This document shows, in pieces, positions 34,859 through 45,345 of a stretch of 64,000 bases of DNA (the first letter of the stretch is position 1; each line of letters begins with the position of its first letter). The notes beneath the pieces were generated by a model. It was not told where the DNA came from. It did not search any database and was given only the letters and a program-made list of their open reading frames with translations. The stretch comes from JAICMB01 sp963838885. GTDB taxonomy: Bacteria > Acidobacteriota > Terriglobia > Bryobacterales > Bryobacteraceae. The DNA is taken from the NCBI GenBank assembly GCA_963838885.1, contig CAWITB010000037.1:62001-126000 (forward strand), given 5' to 3'. The position numbers were made by a program, and so were the translations under genes.

Positions 34859-36678
34859 TTAGTCCCGCGCGAGGGGTTCGATCTGCCTCGTGCGGCGCGT
34901 TCCGAATGGGGCGCGAATACGTAAAACTCGTTCGCGGGCGCGCTCTTCGGTCAGATTGCGCGTGCGCGCGGCCAGCAGATCCTGCAGCGAGATCATCCCC
35001 ACGAGCGTACGCGCCGCCCCGCGCTCCACAACCGGGAAGCGCGTGTAGCCCGATTCCGCCATGCGGTAGACGACCACGCGCAGAGGCTCGTCCGGGTAGG
35101 TAACAAGGGCATCGGAGCGCGCCAGATCGGACAGCCGCGCGCCAGCGGTGAGATGGGCGGGCGCGTCCAGCAGCTTGAGAAGATGCTTCCTCGTGATGAC
35201 GCCGTGAAGACGCCGTTCGCGTCGACAATGGGATAAAGGTGCTGTCCGGCGGGGCCATGTCCCGCCTTGAGCGCATTGCGTACATCGTCGAGCGTGTTTT
35301 CGGCGGGGAACGCGACGAGATTGGTGCGCATCACTTCGCGCACGAATTGGATCTCGAGCGGATCAACGGCGTATTCGCGGCTCAAGTGATAGCCGCGGCG
35401 CGCGACTTTTTCCGTCAGAATGGAGCGCTTGAGCAGCAGCACGGTGCAGCCGTGCGCGATGACGCTGGCCACCAGCAGCGGCAGCAGCACGTTATTGTCG
35501 TGCGTCAGCTCGAAGGCAAAGATTATCCCTGTGAATGGCGAGCGCATGGTTCCGCCCAGGATGGCGGCCATGCTGATGAGCGGCCAGAAACCGGCGCCCT
35601 CATTGGGAAGAAATATCGCCTCGACGCCGCCGAGCGCGCCGCCCATCATAAGCAGCGGGGCAAGCACGCCGCCCGACGTTCCCGATCCAAGCGATACCGC
35701 CCAGATGATGGATTTCACGATTAGAATGCCGGCGATAGTCGTCCGCAGGACGTCGCCGCGAAGCAGCGCGCCGATGGTGTCGTAGCCGACGCCCAAGGCC
35801 TGCGGGAAGATCAATCCGCCGACGCCGATCACTACTCCGCCGATGGCCGGCCACCACATCCAATGGATGGGCACGTGTTGGAAGGCGTCCTCGGCGCCGT
35901 AGACCATGATGGTCAGCAGAGCCGATAGCAGGCCGGCCAGGATGCCCGCGATCACGCAACCGGCGAGTCCCTCCGGTCCAATGAACACGGGATGCGCGGG
36001 CACGGGAAAGAGCGGCCCCACTCCGATGATGTAGCGGCGCACGGCCCCGGCGGTGGCGCTCGCAAGCGCGACGGGGATGAGACTGCGCGGCTTCCACTCG
36101 AACAGGAGCAGCTCGACGGCCAGCAGCACAGCGGCGATAGGAGCGGCGAAGGTAGCCGACATGCCCGCCGCGGCGCCCGCGACCAACAGCGTTTTACGCT
36201 CCGCGCTGGTCAGCTTGAAAAATTGCGCGATCATCGACCCGAACGCCCCGCCGGTCATGATGATGGGGCCTTCCGCGCCGAACGGGCCACCGGAGCCGAT
36301 CGAGATGGCCGAAGAAATGGGCTTCAAGATCGCGAGCCGGGGCTGCACTTTGCTCCCGCTTATGAGAATCGCTTCGATCGCTTCCGGGATACCGTGTCCG
36401 CGTATGCGTTCCGAGCCATAGCGCGCCATCAGGCCGATAATCAGCCCGCCGCCTACCGGGACCAGGATCGACCAGTAGCCCAGATGATTACCGGCGGGAG
36501 AGACCAGCGCCGTTCCCCAGCGGCCGAAATAGAAGGCGTTGGTGAAAATGCCGATCAGCCGCAGCAGCGCCCACGCGACGCCCGCGCCGATGGCGCCAAT
36601 GACGATGGCGAGAATGGAAATTGTGATGACGCGCGGCGTTGTGGTGAAGTCGCCCAGCGCTTGCGCCTGGTCCTTCAT
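34859..36678 (-). CDS. ClC chloride channel/antiporter with CBS pair, one frameshift
   Basis: The membrane part (about residues 20-430) has the ClC selectivity-filter motifs GHGIPEAIE, GSGGPFGAEGPI (with the gating Glu) and SGTSGGVLAPLL. The C-terminal cytoplasmic part has two CBS domains: FVREVMRTNLVAFP and, after a frameshift near 35192 where one G is missing from a GGG, VITRKHLLKLLDAP through VVERGAARTLVGMISLQDLL. Repaired, it is about 606 residues. Its start overlaps the marR stop (ATGA), so channel and regulator are co-translated. Exports or exchanges anions, possibly for acid or halide stress. Confidence 0.9.
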
Positions 36679-37148
36679 GCCGCTTCCGTGCTTCTACGAG
36701 CGCTCGAGGTCCGGCCGCGGCGCCGCAGGATGATTCGCAAAGCTTGCGACAATTCGACCCCGGCCTTTCCCAGCTCCTCGCGGTGGACCATGGCGAGTTT
36801 TCTCAAAAGGGTCTCTCCCGATCGGGTCACCTCGATCAAAACCGCGCGCCGGTCCGATTTGCTCGGCGTGCGTTTGACAAGCCCCTGGGCCGCCAGCCGG
36901 TCGACAAGCTCCACGGCGCTATGATGGCGAAGCTGGAGGCGTTTGGAGATCTCGCCTATCGTGGCATTCTGGCCCGTGGGCAATCCTTTAATGGCCAGGA
37001 GCGCCTGGTGCTGCCGCGGTTCCAGCCCGCTCGAGCGCGCCTGCTCCTCGCTGAAATGAAGGAAGCGCCGGATCTGGAAACGGAAATTGGCAAGAGCTTC
37101 GTACTCGCCCGGCGTAAGGTCGCCGGCCGATTGCGTCGAGCGGGTCAC
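36675..37148 (-). CDS. MarR-family regulator
   Basis: 157 residues with the MarR winged helix: HQALLAIKGLP, ATIGEISKRLQLRHHSAVELVDRLAAQGLVKRTPSKSDRRAVLIEVT, then the dimerisation helices. The DRR wing tip is intact. Translationally coupled to the ClC gene, which it probably controls. Confidence 0.9.
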   Translation of the reverse strand: MTRSTQSAGDLTPGEYEALANFRFQIRRFLHFSEEQARSSGLEPRQHQALLAIKGLPTGQNATIGEISKRLQLRHHSAVELVDRLAAQGLVKRTPSKSDRRAVLIEVTRSGETLLRKLAMVHREELGKAGVELSQALRIILRRRGRTSSARRSTEAA

Positions 37149-37189
37149 TGATCTATCGTATCACGATATAAGCCGCCGCCGCGGCGTTC

Positions 37190-37522
37190 CGGCCTTCACG
37201 AGCTGAGACGCGAATTTTATGAGGATGGCGCGCCGCGCAGACCACCCCGCATAGATGCGGAAGTGACGTGAGGCAGGCGGGATCGAACTTGTCGACGCCG
37301 CGATCAGGCCGGCGTTGGCTTCCACAATCAGATCCAAGAGATGGACGCCGTGGTTCGCATAACGGGCGGCGATAGCGGCCGCGAGTTCCAGGTTCGCTTC
37401 GACAAGCCGTTTCCTGGCCGCCGCGGCGTCTGCGCACCTTGATTTGTTCGAGCGATTCCTTGGAACAGAGCAAGCTCCTCGTCGCGGGTGAGCTTGGTCA
37501 CTTCACTTCGACTCGTCTTCAA
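37190..37522 (-). pseudogene. Sigma-70 factor fragment, frameshifted
   Basis: The N-terminus has TKLTRDEELALFQ (region 1.2 like). In another frame follows RKRLVEANLELAAAIAARYAN, then HLLDLIVEANAGLIAA, the sigma region 2.1-2.2 motif (normal form RLVEANLRLVVSIAKRY...LDLIQEGNIGLMRA). It then ends; regions 2.3-4 are missing. The Q/G-to-V/A changes in the core-binding motif fit a dead copy. Confidence 0.65.
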
Positions 37523-39089
37523 TTTCGAGGGCGTTGATGCAGGCGTAGTTCCTGATGGGTAAGAGCGAGATCACGAGTTTACCCTGAGGGTTGGGTTCCA
37601 GGTGGTGGAAAATGCGCGTGAGCGCGCGATCGGAGCCCCCCGCTTCGGCGTAGATGTCGACATTCTTGAGTAGCGCGACGCCGTTGCAGAGAATATCGAA
37701 AAGGCGGCTGCCGGCCCCTCCGCCGCCTGGCTTGCCGGGGCCGAACCAGGTCTCGGCAAAATGCATAGTCAGGGAATAAGTTCCGGATGCAACGGGGATG
37801 GTATAGACGAGGTTGCCGAAGCGCTCGCCGCGGTACAGATCGGGGTCGCGGGCGCCGGATACCGGATCGGCCCGCAGGACGAGCTGGCCGCCTTTGACGT
37901 AACGATCGGGCTCCCAATAATTGCCGTCTTTGTCGGCAAAGCCCCGGTCGCGCGCCGTAATGCGCAGCGGACGCATGCGTCCGGGAATGCCGGGCGCGAT
38001 TTCGATGGCGTTAAGAAATGGACTATTGTTGCGAGGGTCGAAGGCGAGGTGCAACATGCCGTCCGATGCGGGCGAAATATCCTTGAAAACTTTGATGTCG
38101 GCCGCGCTGGGGCCGCCCTCGCCGATGACGTCGAACTCGCGCAGAACGGGCTTGCCGTTCACCAGGACGTCGAAAAGACGGCTCCCCTCGCCGCCTCCCG
38201 CGATGTTCGCTTCGCCATACAACGTTTCCGCGAAATGGAGGCGCAATTCGTACACGCCCGGCTTCAGCGGGATGTCGTAAGTGAAGGCGCCTTCGCGGCG
38301 GTTCTGATACAAGCGCGGGTCGCGGGCGCCGGAAATGGCATGGCCGTTGGTGTGAAAAACGGCGCCGCCGTTAAAGTAGCGGTCGCTTTGCCACAAGCGT
38401 CCGAAGCCATCCATATAATTTCCGCTTTCAAGTCCCGCGAGGATGCGGATTTCGCCGCTGGGCGCCGCCGCGGTCACGGGCAATTCCGGGGTCGGGGCGG
38501 CGGCAATCCTGCGCTGGCCGGCGCTCCACATCAGGACTGCGCTCACGGCCAGAACAAGCAGCCCGGCCGTTAAAATCTTCCAGGGAAGCCTCGTACGCCA
38601 GCGGCGGACCATCTGAAATTCGAGCGCGGGGGGCGGCGATGCGACCGGCAGGACCTGCTGCGCCGCGGCCGGCTCCGACGCCCGCTCCAAAGTTTGCCGC
38701 GCTATAAATTTCGGGGCATACTGACCCGGCGGAATTACGACTTGAATGGCATGACCGGCGCCCTGGCCCTCGTAGTATTCCCGCAAACGCTTTCGCAAGC
38801 GATGGGCTTCGACGCGAACAATGGAGTCCTTTTTTTGATCGAATTCGGGCGACCGCCCCAAGGCTTCGACGGCAATGCTGTATTCTTTGATCTGTTCCGC
38901 TTCGCCGTCGAAGTATTTGGCGCAAATATAGCTGAGGAGATGGGCGAGATTAGGGGCGCGGCTCAGGATGCCGGAGGTCAAAATGGCATCGATCTCAAGT
39001 CGTTCCCGCTCGAAATCCGCAGCGGCAGGCATAGGCGTTCGCGTGATCGGCAACCCCTGTGCATGGAAGTATAACCCGATTGATTTCAA
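37503..39089 (-). CDS. Membrane-anchored malectin protein with winged-helix-like N-terminus
   Basis: 528 residues. Residues about 25-130 (LSYICAKYFDGEAEQIKEYSIAVEALGR, DSIVRVEAHRLRKRLREYYEG) form the DNA-binding-like domain common at the N-terminus of acidobacterial sensor proteins. A single membrane helix follows (ILTAGLLVLAVSAVLMW, about 170-188). Two malectin carbohydrate-binding domains come after it, each with YELRLHFAE or YSLTMHFAE and GSRLFDVLVNG or GSRLFDILCNG. It may sense an external glycan and signal to DNA, in ToxR style. The start at 39089 could also be the Met 19 codons further in. Monocistronic, divergent from the TonB operon. Confidence 0.75.
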   Translation of the reverse strand: MKSIGLYFHAQGLPITRTPMPAAADFERERLEIDAILTSGILSRAPNLAHLLSYICAKYFDGEAEQIKEYSIAVEALGRSPEFDQKKDSIVRVEAHRLRKRLREYYEGQGAGHAIQVVIPPGQYAPKFIARQTLERASEPAAAQQVLPVASPPPALEFQMVRRWRTRLPWKILTAGLLVLAVSAVLMWSAGQRRIAAAPTPELPVTAAAPSGEIRILAGLESGNYMDGFGRLWQSDRYFNGGAVFHTNGHAISGARDPRLYQNRREGAFTYDIPLKPGVYELRLHFAETLYGEANIAGGGEGSRLFDVLVNGKPVLREFDVIGEGGPSAADIKVFKDISPASDGMLHLAFDPRNNSPFLNAIEIAPGIPGRMRPLRITARDRGFADKDGNYWEPDRYVKGGQLVLRADPVSGARDPDLYRGERFGNLVYTIPVASGTYSLTMHFAETWFGPGKPGGGGAGSRLFDILCNGVALLKNVDIYAEAGGSDRALTRIFHHLEPNPQGKLVISLLPIRNYACINALEIEDESK

Positions 39090-39299
39090 TTGGCAAGTCC
39101 GGAAACGTGGAATCGTTAACGGCTGGCCAAAGGCGTTAATGCGGCAGCGAAAAGTGGATTAACGTTGCTGAAACGAAAGGTCTTCGGTCGTGTAACGGAC
39201 GAGGGCATCGATTTTTTAACCCCATTAGCCTAGACCGGCGCAACAAGAAAGAAGTATGCTTCTCAAAGGATTTTCAGCGATGCTGAAGGAGGTCTGCGC

Positions 39300-42200
39300 A
39301 TGTCCAGAACCTTGTGGATTTTTTTGGTTGTTCTGTCTCTAGCCGCCGTATTCACGTTATTTGGCCAGGGGGTCACGGGCACTTTAGTCGGTACGGTCAC
39401 TGACGCCAGCGGCGCCGTGATACCCAACGCTACGGTCACGTTGACCAATGCGTCCAGCGGTGACGTGCGCAAAACGACCACGAACTCGGAAGGATATTTC
39501 ACCATCGCGGCCATTTCCACCGGCACGTACAATCTGACCGTGGCGGCGGCGGGCTTTCAGACCTCCGAGCAGAAGGGAATTGCCTTAACCGGCGCCGAAA
39601 CACGCAACGTCAACATCGCCATGCAGGTCGGAGCCGCGGCGACACGAGTTGAAGTCATCTCGGCGCAGGACACTATCGCTCCGGTGGACACGGGCGAAAA
39701 GTCGGAAGTTCTGAACACCAAAGAGCTGCAGGATTTTTCGGTGGTGGGCCGCAGCGCGGCGGAGTTCATCAAGATTCTGCCCGGCATGGCGCAAAGCGGC
39801 AACGGCGTTGCGAACGCGCCCGGCTTCAACGGCGCGGTGATTGGGATTAACGGCAACGGCGACGCGGGCCACCAGAGCGCGCTGGGCTACTATTCGGCGA
39901 ACGGCACGCCTGTGAATTCCATGGACATCACGGCCGATGGCGCGCACGTGTCGGACCCCGGCTGTAATTGCGCCACGCCGGTGAACCCCAATACCGACAT
40001 GATCCAGGAGATGAAGGTATTCACGTCCAATTTCAACGCGGAGAATTCCAAGGGTCCGGTGGTCATCAATACCATCGCCAAATCCGGAACGCGCGATTTC
40101 CACGGCGAGGGCTACTTGTATGCGCGCAACTACGCCTTGAACGCGGGCAATTGGCTGGACAACGCGCGCAGCGTGTCGAAACCGGCGGACAAGTTCTTTT
40201 TCCCCGGCGGCAACATCGGCGGTCCCGTGCTGATACCGGGTACGAACTTCAACCACAACCGCGACAAGCTGTTCTTCTTCACCGGCTACGAATATTTCTA
40301 TCAGACGCTGGACACCGGCCAGGTGACGGCTTCCGTACCGACGCAGGCCATGCGGGCGGGCGATTTCTCGGCCGCTTCCATCGCGCAGCTAGGGCCTTCC
40401 GGCCTCGTCCCCGGTAATCCGCAGCCGGTGAATACGGCGCTGTTCCCGGGCGGCCAGATTCCCAAAAGCTCGTTCGATACCGGCGGCGCCGCCCTGATGA
40501 ATCTCTATCCGCTGCCCAATGCGAATCCGTTCCAGACCGGCGGATACAATTACGTGGACCATGTAGTGTTCAATCAGAACGGTTATCAGTGGATGACTCG
40601 CGCCGACTATTCCATCAGCGACAATACCAAGCTCTTCGTCCGCTACAACCTCCAAAACGAGCTGCAACAATTCCCCGTGATGTTATGGTGGCGCGCCAAT
40701 CCCGGCGATCAGGTCCCGTATCCGACCCCCATCCATTCCCCCAACCAATCGCAATCGGTTTCCGCCGATCTGACGCACGTCTTCGGTCCTTCGCTGACCA
40801 ATGAGTTTGTGTTCGGGTATACCTACATCGACTTCCCGAACGAGTTCGCCGACCCCAGCAAGGTGGACCGCACGGCAATCGGCTATCCCTACCAGGGACT
40901 TTTCCACAACGGCTTGAAACAGATTCCGAACGTATTGAATTGGGGCAATCAGACCGCGTTCATTTACAATCCCGGCGGCTTCGAAGCGGGCAACGGAAAC
41001 CTCTTCGCGATCAAGCACCTGGCGACCTTCGGCGACAACCTATCGAAGGTGATCGGCACGCATACCATGAAGTTCGGGGCTTATTACGAGTACGTCATCA
41101 ACAATCAGCCCAGCAACAACGACAGTCAGGGGGATTTGACGTTCGACAGCTCCAACCCGAATTCGTCCGGCAACGCTTACGCCGACATGCTGCTCGGCCG
41201 GGTGCAGAACTTCAGCCAGGCGAATTACAACGTGCTGCATAACGAGGCGTATAACACCTTCGAATTTTTCGCCCAGGATAGCTGGAAGATTGCGCGGCGC
41301 CTGACCCTCGATTACGGCATGAGATTCCAGCATTTGGGCCAATGGTACGATCGCCAGGGGCTGGGCTTCGCGGTGTGGAACCCGGCGACCTATAGTTCCA
41401 ATCCCAGCGCTTATCTGCCGGGCATCGCGTGGAACAAGATCGACTCCAGCGTTCCCCTGTCGGGCTTGCCGACGCGGGCTCTATTCTATGCTCCGCGCTT
41501 CGGGATGGCTTGGGATATTTTTGGCACCGGGAAAACGGTGCTGCGCGGTGGCTGGGGCGCATTCCGCTTCCACTCTCCTCAAAGCACCGACGGATTGGAT
41601 ACGCCGACCGGAGCCTACACCACGAGCGTGACCAATACGACTCTCGCCACGGTCGATACGCTCACTCCGGCGGCCCTCAGCACTTACCAATCGAACCCGC
41701 TGGTAGTGAACAGGACCGACAGCCAGCAGCCTGTAACTTATTCCTACAGCTTCACGATTTCTCAGCAGGTGTTTCAAGGCGCTCTAATGGAGCTGTCCTA
41801 TGTCGGCAATCAAAGCAACCACCTGTTCGAGGATGTCTTCAATAACCTGAACGCGTTGCCCTACGGGAAGCTGTTCAACGTCCCGAACAATACGGATTCG
41901 GGCGTGTACAACGCTTTGCGGCCGTTCAATTACTACCAGGACGTCTATCAGCTGACGCCGGATTCCTACTCGAATTACAACGGCTTCCAGGCCAGCTTCA
42001 AACACCAGCGCGGCCGTTTCAACTACATGTTCAATTACACCTTCTCGAAGGCCATGGGCATCAACAACAGCTCCGGAATTTCGGGCATCACGTCGTCGAG
42101 CACCATCGACCGGCTCAACATGGCCAACGATTACGGCCCCCTGCCTTTCGATCGGCGGCATATCTTCAACGCCGCCTATTCACTCGAGCTGGGCAGCCCA

Positions 42201-42731
42201 CTTAAAGGAAACCTGCTCGCCGGCGGTTTTGTGAATGGATGGCAAATTTCGGGCATTACGCAGTGGCAGAGCGGCGTCAATCTGCAGATGAATACCGGGA
42301 ATAGCAATTTCAATCTGGGCGGGATCAATCCGATCACGATCAACGGGACGCCGTCGATCCAGGTGCAGCCGGTGCTGACATGCAATCCGACGTCGAACCT
42401 CGGGGCGCATCAATACATCAACGCGAGCTGCTTCTCCGCGCCGACGCCCGGCAACAACGGCGCGGCGGTCGAGCCGGAGATGTTCGGCCCGGCGTTCTTC
42501 GACAGCGATCTCTCGCTGTTCAAGAACTTCCATATCAGCGAGCGGCAGAAGCTGCAATTCCGGTTTTCCGCTTACAATTTCTTGAACCACCCCGTGTACT
42601 CCTTCGGCTACGACAACAACCTGAACATCGCGTTCGACAGCAGCGGGAAGGTAAGCAATCCGTTGTTCGGCACGGCGACGAATAAGGTCGGCAGCCGTGT
42701 TATACAGGTCGCGGTGAAGTATTATTTTTAG
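39300..42731 (+). CDS. TonB-dependent outer-membrane receptor with carboxypeptidase-regulatory-like domain
   Basis: 1143 residues. Signal peptide (residues 1-23), then a CarboxypepD_reg-like domain (GTLVGTVTDASGAVIPNATVTLTN), a plug domain around 120-240, and a long beta-barrel with repeated aromatic strands, ending in VKYYF, the C-terminal aromatic signature for BAM insertion. Acidobacteria have many such receptors of about 1100-1200 residues for oligosaccharides. AAGGAGG lies ten bases before the ATG. It heads an operon with three TPR proteins and a multihaem cytochrome. Confidence 0.92.
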   Translation: MSRTLWIFLVVLSLAAVFTLFGQGVTGTLVGTVTDASGAVIPNATVTLTNASSGDVRKTTTNSEGYFTIAAISTGTYNLTVAAAGFQTSEQKGIALTGAETRNVNIAMQVGAAATRVEVISAQDTIAPVDTGEKSEVLNTKELQDFSVVGRSAAEFIKILPGMAQSGNGVANAPGFNGAVIGINGNGDAGHQSALGYYSANGTPVNSMDITADGAHVSDPGCNCATPVNPNTDMIQEMKVFTSNFNAENSKGPVVINTIAKSGTRDFHGEGYLYARNYALNAGNWLDNARSVSKPADKFFFPGGNIGGPVLIPGTNFNHNRDKLFFFTGYEYFYQTLDTGQVTASVPTQAMRAGDFSAASIAQLGPSGLVPGNPQPVNTALFPGGQIPKSSFDTGGAALMNLYPLPNANPFQTGGYNYVDHVVFNQNGYQWMTRADYSISDNTKLFVRYNLQNELQQFPVMLWWRANPGDQVPYPTPIHSPNQSQSVSADLTHVFGPSLTNEFVFGYTYIDFPNEFADPSKVDRTAIGYPYQGLFHNGLKQIPNVLNWGNQTAFIYNPGGFEAGNGNLFAIKHLATFGDNLSKVIGTHTMKFGAYYEYVINNQPSNNDSQGDLTFDSSNPNSSGNAYADMLLGRVQNFSQANYNVLHNEAYNTFEFFAQDSWKIARRLTLDYGMRFQHLGQWYDRQGLGFAVWNPATYSSNPSAYLPGIAWNKIDSSVPLSGLPTRALFYAPRFGMAWDIFGTGKTVLRGGWGAFRFHSPQSTDGLDTPTGAYTTSVTNTTLATVDTLTPAALSTYQSNPLVVNRTDSQQPVTYSYSFTISQQVFQGALMELSYVGNQSNHLFEDVFNNLNALPYGKLFNVPNNTDSGVYNALRPFNYYQDVYQLTPDSYSNYNGFQASFKHQRGRFNYMFNYTFSKAMGINNSSGISGITSSSTIDRLNMANDYGPLPFDRRHIFNAAYSLELGSPLKGNLLAGGFVNGWQISGITQWQSGVNLQMNTGNSNFNLGGINPITINGTPSIQVQPVLTCNPTSNLGAHQYINASCFSAPTPGNNGAAVEPEMFGPAFFDSDLSLFKNFHISERQKLQFRFSAYNFLNHPVYSFGYDNNLNIAFDSSGKVSNPLFGTATNKVGSRVIQVAVKYYF

Positions 42732-44228
42732 GTGTGCCGGGCAGTTCATTGCGTTATCGGGGCGGGCTTGCTGCTGTGCGCCTCGGTGGCGCTCCTAGCG
42801 GCCGACGAGCCCGCGGCGTTGTACAGGGAGGCGGTGGACCGGCAGCGCGCGGGAGACCTTGCCGGCGCGGCTCAGCTTTATCGCGAATGCTTGAGGGAAG
42901 ATCCATCTAACATTCAGGCGCGGTCGAATCTCGGCGCCGCGCTGAGTGGGCTGGGACGCTACGATGAGGCCATTCAGGCTTATGAAGAAGCGCTGCAATC
43001 GGCTCCGGTCGAGGTGCGGCCGTACCTCGAGCGCAACGCCGGGCTGGCGTATTACAAATCCGGTCGTCTGACGGAAGCGGCGCGCGTTTTTAGCGAACTG
43101 CACGCATCACAGCCCGAGAATCGCGATATTACGCTGCTTGCGGCGGATTGCGAAATGCAATTGGGCGAGCCCGCCAAGGCTGTCGAGTTGCTTCGTCCTT
43201 TGGCGATTTCGGCGGCGCAAGACAAGGCCGTGGCGTATGTGCTCGGCATGGCATTGCTGAAGAGCGGCAATGCGGCGGAGGGCCAGCGCGTGCTTGATCC
43301 CATCTTGAGCGACACAACCTCGGCCGAGGGGAATTTCGCCGTTGGCGTAGCGCTGTTCATGGGCGGCGATTTTCCGAAGGCCATCAAGGCGTTCGATCGC
43401 GCCGTTGCCCTCAATCCAAAGCTACTCGAGCTGTACTCATACTACGGACGGGCGCTGCTCTATAGCGGCGATCGAGATGCGGCGGCCGAGGCGTTCCGTA
43501 AACAGCTTGCGGTGGATCCAAACGACTACGAGGCTAATTTCAATTTGGCGGAGATTTTCGCCAGCGAGAAGAAATTCGCCGATGCCGCTCCTCTGCTGCG
43601 CCGGGCTGTCCTGTTGCGGCCACAGTCGGAGCAGGCGCGGCTTGCGCTCAGCGCTACGCTGGCCGGCCGATTCGATCGCGCCCCGGCGCGTCAGGTAGGC
43701 ATTCAACCGGGTAGGCGCGCTGCCGCGATGCTGCTGGAGCGCGCGGACGGCAGCGGACGCGCACAGATTCCCGAAGCGGCCAAAGCGTCGGTCCTCGTGT
43801 TCGGAAGCTATACGTGTCCGCTGTTCCGCGGGGCGGCGCCTGCCTTGGAGAAGCTTGCGGCGCGGTATTCGGATCGGGTGAAGTTCTGGCTCGTCTACAT
43901 CCGCGAGGCGCATCCTGCGGGAGACGCGCAAGCCTGGCAGAGTACCATCAACGAGCGCGAAGGCGTGCTATTAGCGGCGCCGGCCAACATCGGCGAGAAA
44001 CAGGAGTACGCGCGAACGTGCTCGCGAAAGCTGCATCTCTCGTTCCCGGCCGTTGTCGATGGAATGGATAACGCGGCGGAGAAGGCCTATGAAGCGTGGC
44101 CCAGCCGCGTTTACGTCATCGGGGCGGACGGGTTCGTGAAATATGCAAGCGGACTCGGCGATCTGGAGTTCGATGCGGAGGCGCTCGAAGGGGCCATTCG
44201 CGGCGGCGCTAAAATAGTCGGGAACTAA
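42732..44228 (+). CDS. TPR protein with C-terminal deiodinase-type thioredoxin domain
   Basis: Starts at a GTG immediately after the receptor stop codon and has a signal peptide. Residues about 25-320 hold TPR units (YRECLREDPSNIQARSNLGAAL, AIQAYEEALQSAP, AIKAFDRAVALNPKLLELY). From about 350 (VLVFGSYTCPLFRGAAPALEKL, FWLVYIREAHPAGD, FPAVVDGMDNAAEKAY, PSRVYVIGADG) the sequence matches the iodothyronine deiodinase family of thioredoxin-fold proteins, with Cys at the usual Sec/Cys site. Bacterial members are mostly of unknown function, possibly peroxide or thiol redox enzymes. Periplasmic. Confidence 0.85.
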   Translation: MCRAVHCVIGAGLLLCASVALLAADEPAALYREAVDRQRAGDLAGAAQLYRECLREDPSNIQARSNLGAALSGLGRYDEAIQAYEEALQSAPVEVRPYLERNAGLAYYKSGRLTEAARVFSELHASQPENRDITLLAADCEMQLGEPAKAVELLRPLAISAAQDKAVAYVLGMALLKSGNAAEGQRVLDPILSDTTSAEGNFAVGVALFMGGDFPKAIKAFDRAVALNPKLLELYSYYGRALLYSGDRDAAAEAFRKQLAVDPNDYEANFNLAEIFASEKKFADAAPLLRRAVLLRPQSEQARLALSATLAGRFDRAPARQVGIQPGRRAAAMLLERADGSGRAQIPEAAKASVLVFGSYTCPLFRGAAPALEKLAARYSDRVKFWLVYIREAHPAGDAQAWQSTINEREGVLLAAPANIGEKQEYARTCSRKLHLSFPAVVDGMDNAAEKAYEAWPSRVYVIGADGFVKYASGLGDLEFDAEALEGAIRGGAKIVGN

Positions 44229-44232
44229 TCCG

Positions 44233-45345
44233 ATGTACCGCATGCAGTTGCTTCTGGCGCTCGGCTTGATATGCGCGATCGCGCAGCCCGCGCCGCCGGA
44301 GAAAACGCTGCAGCAGGCAATCACGCTGCACCAATCGGGCGATTTCGACGGAGCGATCCGCGATTACCGCGAGTATCTCCAGCAGCGCCCGGATTCGCTG
44401 CAGGCGCGATCGAATCTCGGCGCGGCGCTGGCGCACGTGGGCCGCTATGATGAGGCCATCGAAGAATACAATCGAGCGCTGCGGATCGACCCTAAGAATG
44501 CAGCGGTAACCTTGAACCTGGCGCTCGCTTATTACAAGACCAACCGCATTCCCGAAAGCCGCGCGCGCCTTGAATCCGTGCTGTCGCTGGTTCCACCCAA
44601 TCGCCAGGTCACGCTCTTGCTTGCGGACTGCGACGTACGGCTGGGCGAGTACAAAAAAGCCATCGAGCTTCTGACGCCCTATGAGAAAGAGAACGAGAAC
44701 GACCTGGCCTTCAACTATCTTTTGGGAACGGCGTTGATTCGCGATAAGCAGGCGGGGCGCGGCGGCGCGGTCATCGACCGCATCCTGCGCAATGGCGATT
44801 CGGCCGAGGCGCGGCTGCTGATGGGCACGACCAAGATGTTCGCCCTCGATTATCCGGGGGCGCTGCCCGATCTCCGCAAGGCCGTGGAGTTGAATCCCAA
44901 GCTGATCGAGGCGCATTCCTACTACGGTCAGGCTCTGTTGGGCACGGGCGACAGCCAGGCGGCCGCGGCGGCCTTCCGGCAGGAGCTGGAGCTGAATCCC
45001 ACGGACTTTCTCGCCAACCTTGAAATGGGCGTGCTTGCCAAGCAGGACCAGAATTATGCCGCGGCGCAATCGTATTTCGAGAAATCGCTGCGCAGCCGGC
45101 CGCGCGATCCCGGCGTGCGCTATCAGCTCGCGACAATCGCGATCGCGAAGGGCGACAATGAAGGCGCGCGGCGGGAACTCGAATCGCTGTTAAAGGAATC
45201 ACCCGAGTTTACGGAAGCGCACGTAAGTCTTGCCACCGTTTACTATCGGCTGAAACGCAAACAGGACGGGGATCGCGAGCGCGCCGAGGCGCAGAGGTTA
45301 ATCGCGGAGAAGCAGGCGCAACAGCCCGGAGTTAACGTGAAGTGA
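44233..45345 (+). CDS. Exported TPR protein
   Basis: 370 residues: signal peptide and about eight tetratricopeptide repeats (GDFDGAIRDYREYLQQRPDSLQARSNLGAAL, DEAIEEYNRALRIDPKNAA, GALPDLRKAVELNPKLIEAHSYYGQAL). The N-terminal half is clearly paralogous to the TPR part of the preceding gene, so the two arose by duplication. Gap of four bases to the previous stop. A scaffold for periplasmic protein interactions. Confidence 0.88.
   Translation: MYRMQLLLALGLICAIAQPAPPEKTLQQAITLHQSGDFDGAIRDYREYLQQRPDSLQARSNLGAALAHVGRYDEAIEEYNRALRIDPKNAAVTLNLALAYYKTNRIPESRARLESVLSLVPPNRQVTLLLADCDVRLGEYKKAIELLTPYEKENENDLAFNYLLGTALIRDKQAGRGGAVIDRILRNGDSAEARLLMGTTKMFALDYPGALPDLRKAVELNPKLIEAHSYYGQALLGTGDSQAAAAAFRQELELNPTDFLANLEMGVLAKQDQNYAAAQSYFEKSLRSRPRDPGVRYQLATIAIAKGDNEGARRELESLLKESPEFTEAHVSLATVYYRLKRKQDGDRERAEAQRLIAEKQAQQPGVNVK

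Noticed and set aside
35992..36924. 310-residue plus-strand open frame over clc and marR
   Set aside because: No motif; opposite strand of two well-supported genes.
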